Positions 52,121 through 60,891 are shown, numbered from the stretch's first letter. The stretch: 64,000 nt of DNA from Actinomycetales bacterium (GCA_016710385.1 JADJVX010000017.1:434001-498000); one strand, 5' to 3'. The notes: a model not told the origin generated them from the sequence alone. Translations and numbers: made by a program.

Positions 52121-52171
52121 CGGCATACCGGCTCGCCTCGCGCGGGTCGCGCCTTCCCGGCAGGTATGCCG
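52121..52171. repeat. Spaced inverted pair of the window-wide word inside the phasin operon
   Basis: CGGCATACC (52121-52129) and GGTATGCCG (52163-52171) flank 33 GC-rich bases that include a CGCG-rich inner palindrome. The pair begins right after the phasin 2 stop and could reduce read-through to the downstream genes. Confidence 0.6.
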
Positions 52172-52264
52172 TGTGGTCCCCTCTCCCGAGCGCGCCGTGA
52201 CGCGCCGATGACCCGTTTCCGCTTTCTTCGTTCGTGCTTTCCGCTTCCCGAAAGGACACCCCCG

Positions 52265-52546
52265 ATGAACACCGCATCCGACGCGATGGCCAAGGTCCAG
52301 GCCGACACCATCGAGGCCGTCAAGGCATCCCAGGAGAACATGATCAGCGCGGTTCGCGCCTGGAGCGAGGCCATGTCCTCGTTCACCCCGGCCGTGCCGG
52401 TGCCGGGTGCCGACGAGGCCGCCAAGCTCTTCGGCAACCCGACCGAGATGATGGACGCGTCCTTCGAGTTCGCCGCCCAGGTCCTGGAGCTCAACAAGAA
52501 GTTCGCCCACGACCTGCTCACCGCCGCAACCCCTGCGGCCGAGTAA
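52265..52546 (+). CDS. Phasin-like granule protein 3
   Basis: A 93-residue protein closest to phasin-like protein 1: IEAVKASQENMISAVRAW near 16-33 and GNPTEMMDASFEFAAQVLEL then NKKFAHDLLTAA near 57-88. GAAAGGAC precedes ATG 52265. Entirely helical in appearance, no signal peptide, low in Cys and Gly. Granule coating role is inferred. Confidence 0.7.
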   Translation: MNTASDAMAKVQADTIEAVKASQENMISAVRAWSEAMSSFTPAVPVPGADEAAKLFGNPTEMMDASFEFAAQVLELNKKFAHDLLTAATPAAE

Positions 52547-52594
52547 ACCCCCAGCCACGTTCGGTCACCGCCACGGCGGGAGGAGTTTGAGGAC

Positions 52595-53377
52595 ATGAAG
52601 ACCACCACGGATGTCTTGAGCCAGATCCGCGAGCAGACCCTGGAGTACGTCCGCGCCGGCCACGAGGCTGCCGTCGAGGCGACCCGTTCGTTCTACCAGT
52701 CCCTCGGCCAACTCGCGCCCGACCTCGGCCCGGTCAAGGCGTCGTTGCCCAGCGGGATCCCCGGTGCCGGCGACGCGCGCGCCTACGTCGAGGCGCAGTT
52801 CGCCTTCGCCCACAAGGTGTTGGAGATGGAGCGCGAGTTCAGCCGCAAGCTGATGGACGTCGCCACCCCGAAGCGCCCGGCGCGCAAGCCGGCCCAGGTG
52901 ACCAAGGTCGCCGTCGTGGCCCCTGCCGCCACCACAGCGTCCCCGGCTGATGGTGAGGTCGAGGCCGCCCCGAGCGCACCGAAGCCGGTGGCCAAGCGCG
53001 CTAAGGCGAGTGTCGCCACGAAGGCCACCCCCGCCAAGGCGGCTCCGGCCAAGAAGGCTGCCGCCAAGCGCGCCGCTCCGGCGAAGAAGGCGGCAGCGGC
53101 GACCGAGGCGGCCGTCGAGGCCGTTGCGTCAGCGCTTGAGACAGCACCGGCTCCCGCCAAGAAGGCCGCCAAGCGTGCGCCGCGCAAGCGGGCCACCGCG
53201 AGCGAAACCCTCCAGGCCGCCGCTGCCCCGCGCGCCCGGCGCACCCGCAAGGCCACCTCGGCCGCGGCTGCGGTCGTCGAGGCCACCGCCCCGTCGGCCG
53301 AGGCACCGGCACCTGTCGCACCGGCACCTGTCGCACCGGTCACCGCAGCTGACGCACCGGCACCGGCAGACTCGTGA
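52595..53377 (+). CDS. PhaF-like phasin with Ala/Lys/Pro-rich tail
   Basis: The product has 260 residues in two parts. Residues 1-90 carry the shared phasin pattern (REQTLEYVRAG..VEATRSF and GDARAYVEAQFAFAHKVLEM). From about 93 to 260 the tail is rich in Ala, Lys, Arg and Pro, with AKKAAAKRAAPAKKAAAATE-like repeats resembling histone H1 and pseudomonad PhaF. In PhaF that tail binds DNA and helps place granules at division. The last part has a duplicated 15-bp unit (53306-53335). Sequence relation to PhaF beyond layout is not established. Confidence 0.75.
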   Translation: MKTTTDVLSQIREQTLEYVRAGHEAAVEATRSFYQSLGQLAPDLGPVKASLPSGIPGAGDARAYVEAQFAFAHKVLEMEREFSRKLMDVATPKRPARKPAQVTKVAVVAPAATTASPADGEVEAAPSAPKPVAKRAKASVATKATPAKAAPAKKAAAKRAAPAKKAAAATEAAVEAVASALETAPAPAKKAAKRAPRKRATASETLQAAAAPRARRTRKATSAAAAVVEATAPSAEAPAPVAPAPVAPVTAADAPAPADS

Positions 53378-53715
53378 CCGACGCGTCGTCCCCGTCCTCG
53401 GGGTTTCACCCGCTGACCCTCGAGGCCAAGCTGCGCGAGCAGACCCTCGAGGCGCTCAAAGCCGGCAACACGGCATACGTGGAGGCGGTCCGGGGGTGGA
53501 ACGACAAGCTCGCGAGCCTGCGGGAGTTGCCGGCCTACGCCGGGCTGCCGCTCGCGGTGCGGGCCGGCCTCGGTGACCCGGCCGCCGTCATCGAGCACAA
53601 CTTTGCCGTTGCCGCGGCGGCGCTCGAACTGCAGCGCCACGCGGCGCAAGAGTGGCTCAAGGCCTGGGAGCGGGCGGCCGACGCGGCTGCCCGACAGCAC
53701 CGCGCCCAGCGCTGA
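53374..53715 (+). CDS. Phasin-like granule protein 5
   Basis: A 113-residue protein that starts at GTG 53374 overlapping the PhaF-like gene stop. It shares LREQTLEALKAGN with the PhaF-like protein and the late GDPAAVIEHNFAVAAAALEL motif. It is helical and Ala-rich with a charged end. It closes the operon and is followed by a strong terminator. Confidence 0.68.
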   Translation: MTDASSPSSGFHPLTLEAKLREQTLEALKAGNTAYVEAVRGWNDKLASLRELPAYAGLPLAVRAGLGDPAAVIEHNFAVAAAALELQRHAAQEWLKAWERAADAAARQHRAQR

Positions 53716-53734
53716 ACACACAGCACACCCAAGC

Positions 53735-53777
53735 ACAGCCCGGTTCCCTCGCCCCGGTGGCGGGGGAACCGGGCTGT
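53735..53777. terminator. Bidirectional terminator between the phasin operon and the acyl-CoA operon
   Basis: ACAGCCCGGTTCCC (53735-53748) and GGGAACCGGGCTGT (53764-53777) form a perfect 14-bp stem; the loop has an inner CGCC/GGCG pair. The flanking genes are convergent. Confidence 0.82.
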
Positions 53778-53801
53778 CTGCATGAGCCGACTCGGCCCAG
53801 G

Positions 53802-55433
53802 TCAGGCGAGCGTGTGCGGGACCAGTTCGCCGGCGTTGTATGCCGCCCGCAACCGCTGCTTGTCGATCTTGCCGACCCCGGTCTTGGGCACCACATCGAC
53901 CCGCACCCAGTGCTCAGGAGCCTGCCACTTGGCCAGCGAGCCGCGCACGTGGTCGCGCAGCTGCTCGTCGGTCACCTCAACCCCCGGGCGGATCGCGACC
54001 ACGGCCAGCGGCCGCTCTTCCCACCGCGGGTCGGGGATTCCGATGACGGCCACATCAGCGACGGCCGGATGACTGGTGAGGACGTGCTCGATCTCGGTCG
54101 AGCTGATCCACTCGCCGCCGGACTTGATCAGGTCCTTGAGCCGGTCGGTGATCTTCATCGCGCCTGCGGGGTCGACCGTGCCCATGTCGCCGGTGCGCAG
54201 CCACCCGTCGTCGAACTTTTCCGCACCCACCCCGCCGTGATAGCTCGCCGTGACCCAGGGCCCGCGCACCTGCAACTCCCCCACGGAGTCGCCGTCGGCG
54301 GGCAGCACGGTGCCGTCTTCGGCCACCGTGCGCACCTCGACGCCAGGCACGGGCCGTCCGGTGCGGGTCCGCCAATACCACTCGTCGCGCCCGCGATCGA
54401 GCGCCGGGGGTCGCGCAATCGCCGCCAGCGGCGAGGTCTCGGTCATCCCCCAGGCTTGGTACATCTGGATGCCGAGACCCACATAGTCACGCAGCAGCGA
54501 CTCGGGCACCGCCGATCCGGCGCACGAGATGACCCGCAGCGAGGTGAGGTCGTGGCCGTGCTCTCGGGCGTAGTCGAAAACCCCCCGCCAGACCGTGGGA
54601 ACCCCGCCGGAGACCGTCGGACGCTCCTTCGCGATGAGCGGTGCCAGCGCATCGGGGTGCAGGAAGCGGCCGGGCAGGATGAGGCCCGCGCCACCCAGCC
54701 ACGCGGCATACGGGAAACCCCACCCGTTGGCGTGGAACATCGGCACCACCTGCAGCAGCCGGTCGTGGTCTCCGATCCCGAAACCCGCGGCCGTGAGGTT
54801 GGCCATCGCATGGAGATAGACCGAGCGGTGGCTGTAGACGACCCCCTTGGGGTCGCCCGTCGTGCCTGACGTGTAGCACATCGCCGCGGGGGCGCGTTCG
54901 TCGGCCACCTCGCCGGTCCAGGGACTGCCGCTGGCGAGGAACTCCGCATAGCCCACGACCGGTATGCCGTCCACGGCGCCTGCCGCCGCCGTGAGGTCGA
55001 GCTCGCCGTCGACGACGACCAGGCGCAGGCTGGACCGCTGGCCAAGGATCGGCGCGACGATGTCCCACATCGAGGCATCGACGAGCAGCACCCGGTCGGC
55101 CGCGTGGTCGATGATGCCGGCGATCTGCTCGGGGAAGAGCCGCAGGTTGATGGTGTGCAGGACAGCGCCTGAATTTGGCACCCCAAAATACGCCTCCAGG
55201 TGCGCCGGCGTGTTCCACATGAAGGTGCCGACCCGGTCGCCGTCCGCCACACCAGCCGCCCGCAATGCGCCGGCCAGGCGCAGGGCGCGGTCGAGCACCA
55301 CGGCATACGGGGTGCGTCGCACCTGCTCGCCGTCGAAAGCAGCCAGTTCGACCTCCCCGTGCACCGCCGCGGTATGCCGGGTGATCGCATTGATCGTCAG
55401 CGGGACGTCGTCCTGCATCGTCGAGGTGATCAC
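53802..55433 (-). CDS. Fatty acyl-CoA synthetase
   Basis: A 543-residue AMP-forming ligase. Motifs are CYTSGTTGDPKGVVYSHRS (about 190-208), the second motif YQAWGMTETSPLA (about 330) and DRLKDLIKSGGEWIS (about 430-444). It activates a medium- or long-chain fatty acid with ATP and CoA. It ends a five-gene minus-strand run with a hydrolase, two enoyl-CoA hydratases and a 3-hydroxyacyl-CoA dehydrogenase. Chain length is not readable. Confidence 0.9.
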   Translation of the reverse strand: MITSTMQDDVPLTINAITRHTAAVHGEVELAAFDGEQVRRTPYAVVLDRALRLAGALRAAGVADGDRVGTFMWNTPAHLEAYFGVPNSGAVLHTINLRLFPEQIAGIIDHAADRVLLVDASMWDIVAPILGQRSSLRLVVVDGELDLTAAAGAVDGIPVVGYAEFLASGSPWTGEVADERAPAAMCYTSGTTGDPKGVVYSHRSVYLHAMANLTAAGFGIGDHDRLLQVVPMFHANGWGFPYAAWLGGAGLILPGRFLHPDALAPLIAKERPTVSGGVPTVWRGVFDYAREHGHDLTSLRVISCAGSAVPESLLRDYVGLGIQMYQAWGMTETSPLAAIARPPALDRGRDEWYWRTRTGRPVPGVEVRTVAEDGTVLPADGDSVGELQVRGPWVTASYHGGVGAEKFDDGWLRTGDMGTVDPAGAMKITDRLKDLIKSGGEWISSTEIEHVLTSHPAVADVAVIGIPDPRWEERPLAVVAIRPGVEVTDEQLRDHVRGSLAKWQAPEHWVRVDVVPKTGVGKIDKQRLRAAYNAGELVPHTLA

Positions 55434-55482
55434 GAACAGCCTCCAGATATGGCGCGGGCGTCCCGCGCGGGGGACATGCGGA

Positions 55483-56379
55483 TCACGCGGGGGTCAGATC
55501 GGACAGGCCTGGCAAGTCCCCGAGGGCATCGCCGGGTTCGGCCCACCGCGGCGCGACGGGCCGCCGCGGGGCTGCCGCGGCCTGGGCGTCGGCCTCCGCG
55601 GTGAAGTCGAGAATGGCCTCGACGGCGGAGGCTGCGGCGTCGGTGGTGAAGATATGCCCCGCGCCCTGCATGAGATGCAGGCGCGCCTGCGGGATGGCCG
55701 CGAGGAGCACGTCGGCATTCGCCTTGGGGACGATGAGGTCGGCGGTGCCTTGCAGCACGAGCACCGGCTGGCGCAGGTCGCGCAGCCGGGGCAGGCACCC
55801 GCCATAGGTCGCGACGGCGAACAGTTGCTTGCCGTAGCCGACCCGGGACGTGGGGCGAGCCATCCGCACGTCGATGTCGGCCTTGATCGCCCCGGCCGGG
55901 GTGTCCTTGCCATAGATCACCGGGGCGGCCCGCCACGCGGCCTGCTCAGCGGGCAGGTTGCCCCACTCGGTGAACTGGTCGGCGACGTCTGGCCGCATGA
56001 GGATCGCGTCCGGACCGCCCGGTGACGTGCACCCGAGCATGAGAGTGGCGACGAGCTCGGGGCTACGCAGCGCGAGTTCCTGGGCGACCAGGCCGCCCAT
56101 CGAGAGCCCGAGCACGTGGGCCGGGCCGAGGTCGGCCGCACGCAGCACGGCCTCGGCGTCGGCGGCCATGTCCTCAATCCCCCACTGCTCGTCGGGGACA
56201 TTGCTGCGCCCGGCCCCCCGGTTGTCCATCGCGATGACGGTATGCCGGGTGAGCAGTCCGGGCAGCAAGCGCCAGGACGCGTCGGAGGGATAGCCGATCC
56301 CTTGAATGATGAGCAGCGGGCTGCCCGTCCCACGGGCTTCCCACCAGATGCGGGCTGACCCGCGTTCGATCACCGCCAT
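55483..56379 (-). CDS. Alpha/beta hydrolase (enol-lactonase-like)
   Basis: A 298-residue hydrolase with nucleophile Ser in GLSMGG (about 96-101), Asp in QGTADLI (about 220) and His in GAGHIFTT (about 247). MDNRGAGRSN near 50-59 is typical of the 3-oxoadipate enol-lactonase-like group. It lies between the acyl-CoA synthetase and PaaG-like genes in one operon. A thioesterase or lactonase role is possible; substrate unknown. Confidence 0.78.
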   Translation of the reverse strand: MAVIERGSARIWWEARGTGSPLLIIQGIGYPSDASWRLLPGLLTRHTVIAMDNRGAGRSNVPDEQWGIEDMAADAEAVLRAADLGPAHVLGLSMGGLVAQELALRSPELVATLMLGCTSPGGPDAILMRPDVADQFTEWGNLPAEQAAWRAAPVIYGKDTPAGAIKADIDVRMARPTSRVGYGKQLFAVATYGGCLPRLRDLRQPVLVLQGTADLIVPKANADVLLAAIPQARLHLMQGAGHIFTTDAAASAVEAILDFTAEADAQAAAAPRRPVAPRWAEPGDALGDLPGLSDLTPA

Positions 56380-56385
56380 CCGCGG

Positions 56386-57177
56386 CTACTGTCCGCGGAA
56401 GACTGGTGCGCGACGCTCGAGGAACGCCGTGAAGCCCTCGACATAGTCGGCCGTGCGCGAGGCTCGCGACTGCGCCTGGGCCTCCAGGTCGAGCACCTTG
56501 GCCAGGCTGGTCGGAGTGTCGGCGACCTCGCGGACGATGCGCTTGGACTCGGCGAAGGCGAGCACCGGTCCGGAAGCCAGCGCCGCGGCATACGCGGTCG
56601 CCGTGCTCGCCAGCTCGTCGGCCGGGACGACCCGGCTGACCAACCCCAGGGCAGCGGCTTCGGCACCAGAGAGGAACCGGCCGGAGTAGATGAGGTCAAG
56701 GGTGACCGCCGTGCCGAGGCGCTCGACGAACACCTTGTGGCCGCCCGAGTCGAAAACGGCGCCGATCTTGCCGAACGGCGAGCCGAACTTCGCGTTGTCG
56801 GCAGCCAGGACGACGTCGCAGGCGAGCGCGAGCCCCAAGCCGGTGCCCAGGCACGCACCCTGGACCGCGGCGATGGTGGGGAACGGCAGGTCGGCGACCT
56901 GCTGCATGAGCGGGTTGAAGATGCCGGCGAGCACCTCACCGCCGTCTTCCTGGCCCGGCTCGGCGCCGGCGATGTCGCGACCGGCGCAGAAGCCGCGCCC
57001 TGCCGCGGAGATGAGCAGCACGCGCGAGCCATCGGTGGCAGCGGTGCCGACGGCGGCACGGATGTCGTCGACCATCTCCGGGGTCATCGCGTTGAGCTGG
57101 GCCGGGCGGTTGAGCACCAGGTGGGCCAACCCGTCGACGCTGGTGTAGTGGACCAATGGCTCGGCAGCTTCGCTCAC
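56386..57177 (-). CDS. PaaG-like enoyl-CoA hydratase/isomerase
   Basis: A 263-residue crotonase resembling 1,2-epoxyphenylacetyl-CoA isomerase PaaG. GRGFCAGRDIAG (about 60-71), the IFNPLMQQVADLPFP segment (about 86-100) and FGKIGAVFDSGGH (about 135-147) with the PaaG-type catalytic Asp are visible; the C-terminal ADYVEGFTAFLERRAP also fits. Its start overlaps the next gene's stop (57174-57177). General enoyl-CoA isomerase is the alternative. Confidence 0.8.
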   Translation of the reverse strand: MSEAAEPLVHYTSVDGLAHLVLNRPAQLNAMTPEMVDDIRAAVGTAATDGSRVLLISAAGRGFCAGRDIAGAEPGQEDGGEVLAGIFNPLMQQVADLPFPTIAAVQGACLGTGLGLALACDVVLAADNAKFGSPFGKIGAVFDSGGHKVFVERLGTAVTLDLIYSGRFLSGAEAAALGLVSRVVPADELASTATAYAAALASGPVLAFAESKRIVREVADTPTSLAKVLDLEAQAQSRASRTADYVEGFTAFLERRAPVFRGQ

Positions 57178-57953
57178 GCCGATCCCTCCTTCGTCTGGCG
57201 CTCGCGCGCTTCTCGGCGGCGGCGGCGTTCGTCAAGGAACGCCGTCATCCGCGCCTTCTTGTCCTCGCTCTCGAAAAGCAGAGCCTGTGCGGTCATGTCG
57301 TAGAGCGTCGTCGCGGGTCGGTGCAGCCGCATCGCGACCTTGGTCAGCTCGAGTGCTCGCCAGGATTGTCTGGCGATCCGCCCGGCATACTCCACCGCGG
57401 CGTCGAGCACCTCGTCGGCCGGCACGACGAGGTCGACCAGACCCGCAGCGTGAGCCTCCGCAGCACCGATGATCTGGCCGGTGTAGAGCAGCCGACGGGC
57501 CATCGGCACGCCGACCGCCTGGGCCAGCCGCCAATTGCCCCCGGCACCGGCGAGGATGCCCAGGCCGAGCTCGGGCTGGCCGAACTTCGAGCGCTCCGAG
57601 GCCACCCGCAGATCACACGCGAGGGCCAACTCGCACCCACCGCCGAGGGCCGCGCCGTCGATCGCCGCGATGGTCGGCCACCGGCGTTCCTCGAGGCGCT
57701 CGAAGAGCATCGCGTTGACTCCGCGCATGCCGATCTCGGCGTCGCGCTCGAGCAACTCGGCGATGTCGGCGCCGGCGACGAACATCCCCGGCGTCGTCGA
57801 GTGGATGACGAGGATCGAGGGCTCGTTGGCCAGCTCGGCCAATGCGGCGGTCACCTCGTCGCACAGCGCCTGGTCGAGCGCATTGAGCTTGTCGGGCCGG
57901 TCGAGCCCGAGCAGCGTGATCGGGCCTTCGCGGCGGATCGAGATCAAGGCCAT
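57174..57953 (-). CDS. Enoyl-CoA hydratase (PaaF/FadB-like)
   Basis: A 259-residue crotonase-fold enzyme. GMFVAGADIAEL (about 57-68) and AAIDGAALGGGCELALACD (about 95-113) form the oxyanion hole; Glu in PELGLGILAGAGG (about 129-141) matches one catalytic Glu, while the second site has Ala-Gly-Ala-Gly-Gly. It should hydrate trans-2-enoyl-CoA in beta-oxidation. It is coupled by a 4-base overlap to the PaaG-like gene. Confidence 0.83.
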   Translation of the reverse strand: MALISIRREGPITLLGLDRPDKLNALDQALCDEVTAALAELANEPSILVIHSTTPGMFVAGADIAELLERDAEIGMRGVNAMLFERLEERRWPTIAAIDGAALGGGCELALACDLRVASERSKFGQPELGLGILAGAGGNWRLAQAVGVPMARRLLYTGQIIGAAEAHAAGLVDLVVPADEVLDAAVEYAGRIARQSWRALELTKVAMRLHRPATTLYDMTAQALLFESEDKKARMTAFLDERRRRREARERQTKEGSA

Positions 57954-57959
57954 CGGCGG

Positions 57960-58937
57960 TCAGTCCTTCGTCCAGTCGTAAAAACCCCGCCCACTCTTCT
58001 GCCCGAGGTCGCCGCGGGCGACCATGTCACGCAGCAGGTGCGGCGGCTCGAATCGCGGCCCCAGGGTCGAGGCGAGGTATTCGGCGATGCCCAGGCGCAC
58101 GTCGTGGCCGACGAGGTCACCCAAGCGGCACGGTCCCATGGGATAGCGGTAACCCAACACCATGGCCTTGTCGATGTCCTCGGGGGTGGCGACCCCCTCC
58201 TGCACCATCCGGGTGGCCTCCAGCCCCAGGGCCACTCCCAGCCGGCTGGTCGCGAACCCGGGCGAGTCGGTGACCTCGACGACCTCCTTGCGCAGGCGGC
58301 GGGCCAGGGCTCGGGCGCGCTCTAGGGTCGGGGCGTCGGTGGCGCTGGTGCGGACGAGTTCGAGGAGCACTTGCACCGGCACCGGATTGAAGAAGTGGGT
58401 GCCGACGAAGCGCTGCGGCCGGCGCAGGCCGGCACCCAGGGTCGCCAGCGACAGCGAGCTGGTGTTGGTGGCCAGCACGGCGTCGTCGGCGAGGTGTGTT
58501 TCGATGTCGCGCAGCACGCCGGACTTGAGGTCGAGGATCTCGGGCACCGCCTCGATGACGAAGGGTGCCTCGGCCAGCGCGCTGCGGTCGGTCGTCAGGG
58601 TCAGCCCTTCGAGGGCTGCTTCGGCTGTGCTCGGCGCACCCGGCCCGCCGACGGCGGCTCCGAGCTTCCCGCGGGCTTCGGCGCCGGCCAGGCTGCGCCG
58701 CACCAGCGCGTCGGCTCGCGCCAGGGCTGCGGCATCCGCTTCGACAAGGGTGACGGGTATGCCGGCCGCCAACGCCGCATGGACGATGCCCGACCCCATC
58801 GTGCCGCCGCCGACGACTCCGATCCGCTCCAGACCGACCGCAGTGCTCCGGTTGCTGAGGTCGACGCGGTCGGCGGAGCCGGGGCGCGCACCCCCGTCGC
58901 GGGCGACGGGGTCAGGAGCGGCGGTGGACGCAGCCAT
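57960..58937 (-). CDS. 3-Hydroxyacyl-CoA dehydrogenase (PaaH-like)
   Basis: A 325-residue NAD-dependent dehydrogenase. The Rossmann motif GGGTMGSG is at about 42-49, NTSSLSLATLG near 160, and the HFFNPVPVQVLLELV segment (about 181-195) contains the catalytic His. GAAGGAG precedes ATG 58937. It oxidises (S)-3-hydroxyacyl-CoA, including 3-hydroxyadipyl-CoA in phenylacetate breakdown. It is the first gene of the minus-strand operon and is divergent from the TetR gene, with an exact operator copy between. Confidence 0.9.
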   Translation of the reverse strand: MAASTAAPDPVARDGGARPGSADRVDLSNRSTAVGLERIGVVGGGTMGSGIVHAALAAGIPVTLVEADAAALARADALVRRSLAGAEARGKLGAAVGGPGAPSTAEAALEGLTLTTDRSALAEAPFVIEAVPEILDLKSGVLRDIETHLADDAVLATNTSSLSLATLGAGLRRPQRFVGTHFFNPVPVQVLLELVRTSATDAPTLERARALARRLRKEVVEVTDSPGFATSRLGVALGLEATRMVQEGVATPEDIDKAMVLGYRYPMGPCRLGDLVGHDVRLGIAEYLASTLGPRFEPPHLLRDMVARGDLGQKSGRGFYDWTKD

Positions 58938-59025
58938 TGGCAGCTCCTTCGGGACTCGCGGCGGGGATAGCCGCACTCACGGGCGACGGGCCTGACGGCA
59001 GGTATGGCGCCCGTGGACACAACCG

Positions 59026-59039
59026 ACCGTTCGTTCGGT
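59026..59039. promoter_or_regulatory. TetR-type operator between the beta-oxidation operon and tetR, exact match
   Basis: ACCGTTCGTTCGGT matches ACCGNNCGNNCGGT exactly. It lies about 90 bases before the dehydrogenase start and about 160 before the TetR start, the usual place for an autoregulating repressor to bind. Confidence 0.7.
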
Positions 59040-59197
59040 CCACTATGCCGGTTCCGAGCCGCCAGTTCCACCCCCTGTCCGGCGCCCCGGCGTGGTTCGG
59101 CCCACACCGGCCAGCACGCGGGCAAATAGCTACTCGCCGGTAAGAAACGGGACTCATGGTCCGGCGCATGGGCGATCGACGCGGCATACTGTTCACC

Positions 59198-59842
59198 ATG
59201 TCACGCAGCCCCGACCCTGCCGTCGATGGAAGCGCTATCAGCGCTGTCCCCCGGCGGCGCGGACGCCCAGGCTATGACTTGGATTCGCTGTTGGCCACGA
59301 CCGTCGAGGTCTTCATTCAAAAGGGCTTCGACGGCACGAGCATGGAAGACCTCTCGCAACGACTGGGGATCTCCAAGTCGGCGATCTACCACCACGTGAC
59401 GAGCAAGAACGAACTGCTCGACATCGCGGTCAGCCGGGCCCTGGACGACCTCGGCGAAGTGATGGAGCTCAATCGTCGGCTCACGACCAACCCGGTCGAT
59501 CGCCTCGAGCACCTCATCCGCGCGAGCGTGGGCGTCCTGGTGGCGCGCAAACCGTTCGTCACGCTGCTGCTGCGCGTGCGGGGCAACACCGACGTCGAGC
59601 GGCGCGCCCTGCAGCGGCGCAAGGCCTTCGACCAATATTGCGCCGACCTCGTCGCCGAGGGTGTCGAAGTGGGCCTGGTGCGCCCCGACATCGATCCGAC
59701 GATCACCGCCCGATTGCTCTTCGGCATGGTCAACTCGCTCATCGACTGGGCCCGCCCCCAGACCGAGGCCGAGGTGATTGCGCTGTCCGACGCGGTGTGG
59801 GGACTGGCCTTCGACGGCATGCATCACCCGTTCCAGCCCTAG
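59198..59842 (+). CDS. TetR-family repressor, candidate regulator of the storage region
   Basis: A 214-residue TetR protein with the N-terminal helix-turn-helix at about 25-75 (TTVEVFIQKGFDGTSMEDLS, then LGISKSAIYHHVTSKNELLD) and a helical ligand domain. ATG 59198 is favoured over 59156 because CATACT/TACTGT sits just before it. It is divergent from the beta-oxidation operon, and a palindrome of the TetR type occurs upstream and at other promoters here. An acyl-CoA such as phenylacetyl-CoA is the likely effector by analogy with PaaR; not proven. Confidence 0.85.
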   Translation: MSRSPDPAVDGSAISAVPRRRGRPGYDLDSLLATTVEVFIQKGFDGTSMEDLSQRLGISKSAIYHHVTSKNELLDIAVSRALDDLGEVMELNRRLTTNPVDRLEHLIRASVGVLVARKPFVTLLLRVRGNTDVERRALQRRKAFDQYCADLVAEGVEVGLVRPDIDPTITARLLFGMVNSLIDWARPQTEAEVIALSDAVWGLAFDGMHHPFQP

Positions 59843-59855
59843 CACGCCCGGCATC

Positions 59856-60821
59856 TCACTCGCCGCCGCGCGCTCGCAACGCGCCCTCGTATGCCGTGCG
59901 CAGATGTCCCGCGATCGCGGCCAGTGCCTCCCGCGCCACCCGCGCCGGCTCGGCATGGGTGAATCCGTGGTCGACCCCTGCGAACTCCCGATAGGTGACC
60001 GTTGCCCCGGCGGCCGCGAGCCGGTCGGCGAACTCGCGCATCTCGCCGGTGAGAGTGTCGAGTTCGGCGGTAAGGACCAACGTCGGCGGGAACCGATCCA
60101 GCCGGGTCTCGCGCAGCGGTGACACCCTAGGATCGGTGAGATCCGTGCCCGCGAAGTAGGTCGTGCGGACCAACGTCATGAGGTCTGCGGTGACGATCGG
60201 GGTCGGCGACGGCGAGACCCGCCGCTCGTCCGGGCGGCCGATGTCGACGGTGCCGTTCTCGGTCGAGAGAGCCACCGGACGTCGGAAGTCGTGGTCGAGG
60301 GACTGCTGCACGACACTCACGGCGAGCTTCGCGCCGGCGCTGGCGCCACCGACGGAGATCCGCCGGTCGTCCCAGCCACGCTCGTGGGCATGGGCGACCG
60401 CCCAGCGATAGACGTCGTAACACTGCTGCTCGGCGACCGGAAAACGCACCGTCGGCGCGGTGAGATAGTCCGGAGCCAGCACATAGACTCCGAGCTCCGA
60501 CGCGAGATAGCGCGCGACGTTGTCCTCCTGCTCGGGCATCCGCACGATGAACGCCCCGCCGTGGACGGCGATGTGCACCGGTGACCGCAGCCCCGCATCG
60601 ACGGTGCGGCGCCGATCGGCGTGGGTCGGCTGATAGACCAGGGTGCGCACCGGCCCATGGCGGGTCGGGATCTGGATGATCTTGGGTGGCGCGATCGGTT
60701 TGGTCGCGAACTGCACCCGCGGCGACGAGTAATACAGGTGGTGGACCATCGGGAAGAGCGCCTGGAAAGACCAGGCCGCCTGGACAGCGGCGGGCGAGAT
60801 CCGTGGATCGGTGGGCAGCAC
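59856..60821 (-). CDS. Hormone-sensitive-lipase-type esterase
   Basis: A 321-residue alpha/beta hydrolase with HGGAF (about 86-90) and GGASAGAKLA (about 160-169; nucleophile Ser). Asp in TAELDTLTGE (about 262) and His in VDHGFTH (about 291) complete the triad. GTG 60821 is chosen because GGAAGGAG precedes it; the open frame upstream to 60920 is non-coding. It hydrolyses short-chain acyl esters by family. It converges with the TetR gene, 13 bases between stops. Confidence 0.82.
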   Translation of the reverse strand: MLPTDPRISPAAVQAAWSFQALFPMVHHLYYSSPRVQFATKPIAPPKIIQIPTRHGPVRTLVYQPTHADRRRTVDAGLRSPVHIAVHGGAFIVRMPEQEDNVARYLASELGVYVLAPDYLTAPTVRFPVAEQQCYDVYRWAVAHAHERGWDDRRISVGGASAGAKLAVSVVQQSLDHDFRRPVALSTENGTVDIGRPDERRVSPSPTPIVTADLMTLVRTTYFAGTDLTDPRVSPLRETRLDRFPPTLVLTAELDTLTGEMREFADRLAAAGATVTYREFAGVDHGFTHAEPARVAREALAAIAGHLRTAYEGALRARGGE

Positions 60822-60891
60822 CGGACCGCTCCTTCCCCCCTGCAACGCTGCATCTGGTCGGTCAACGGTAGCCCGCTTCGCGCCCCACGCC

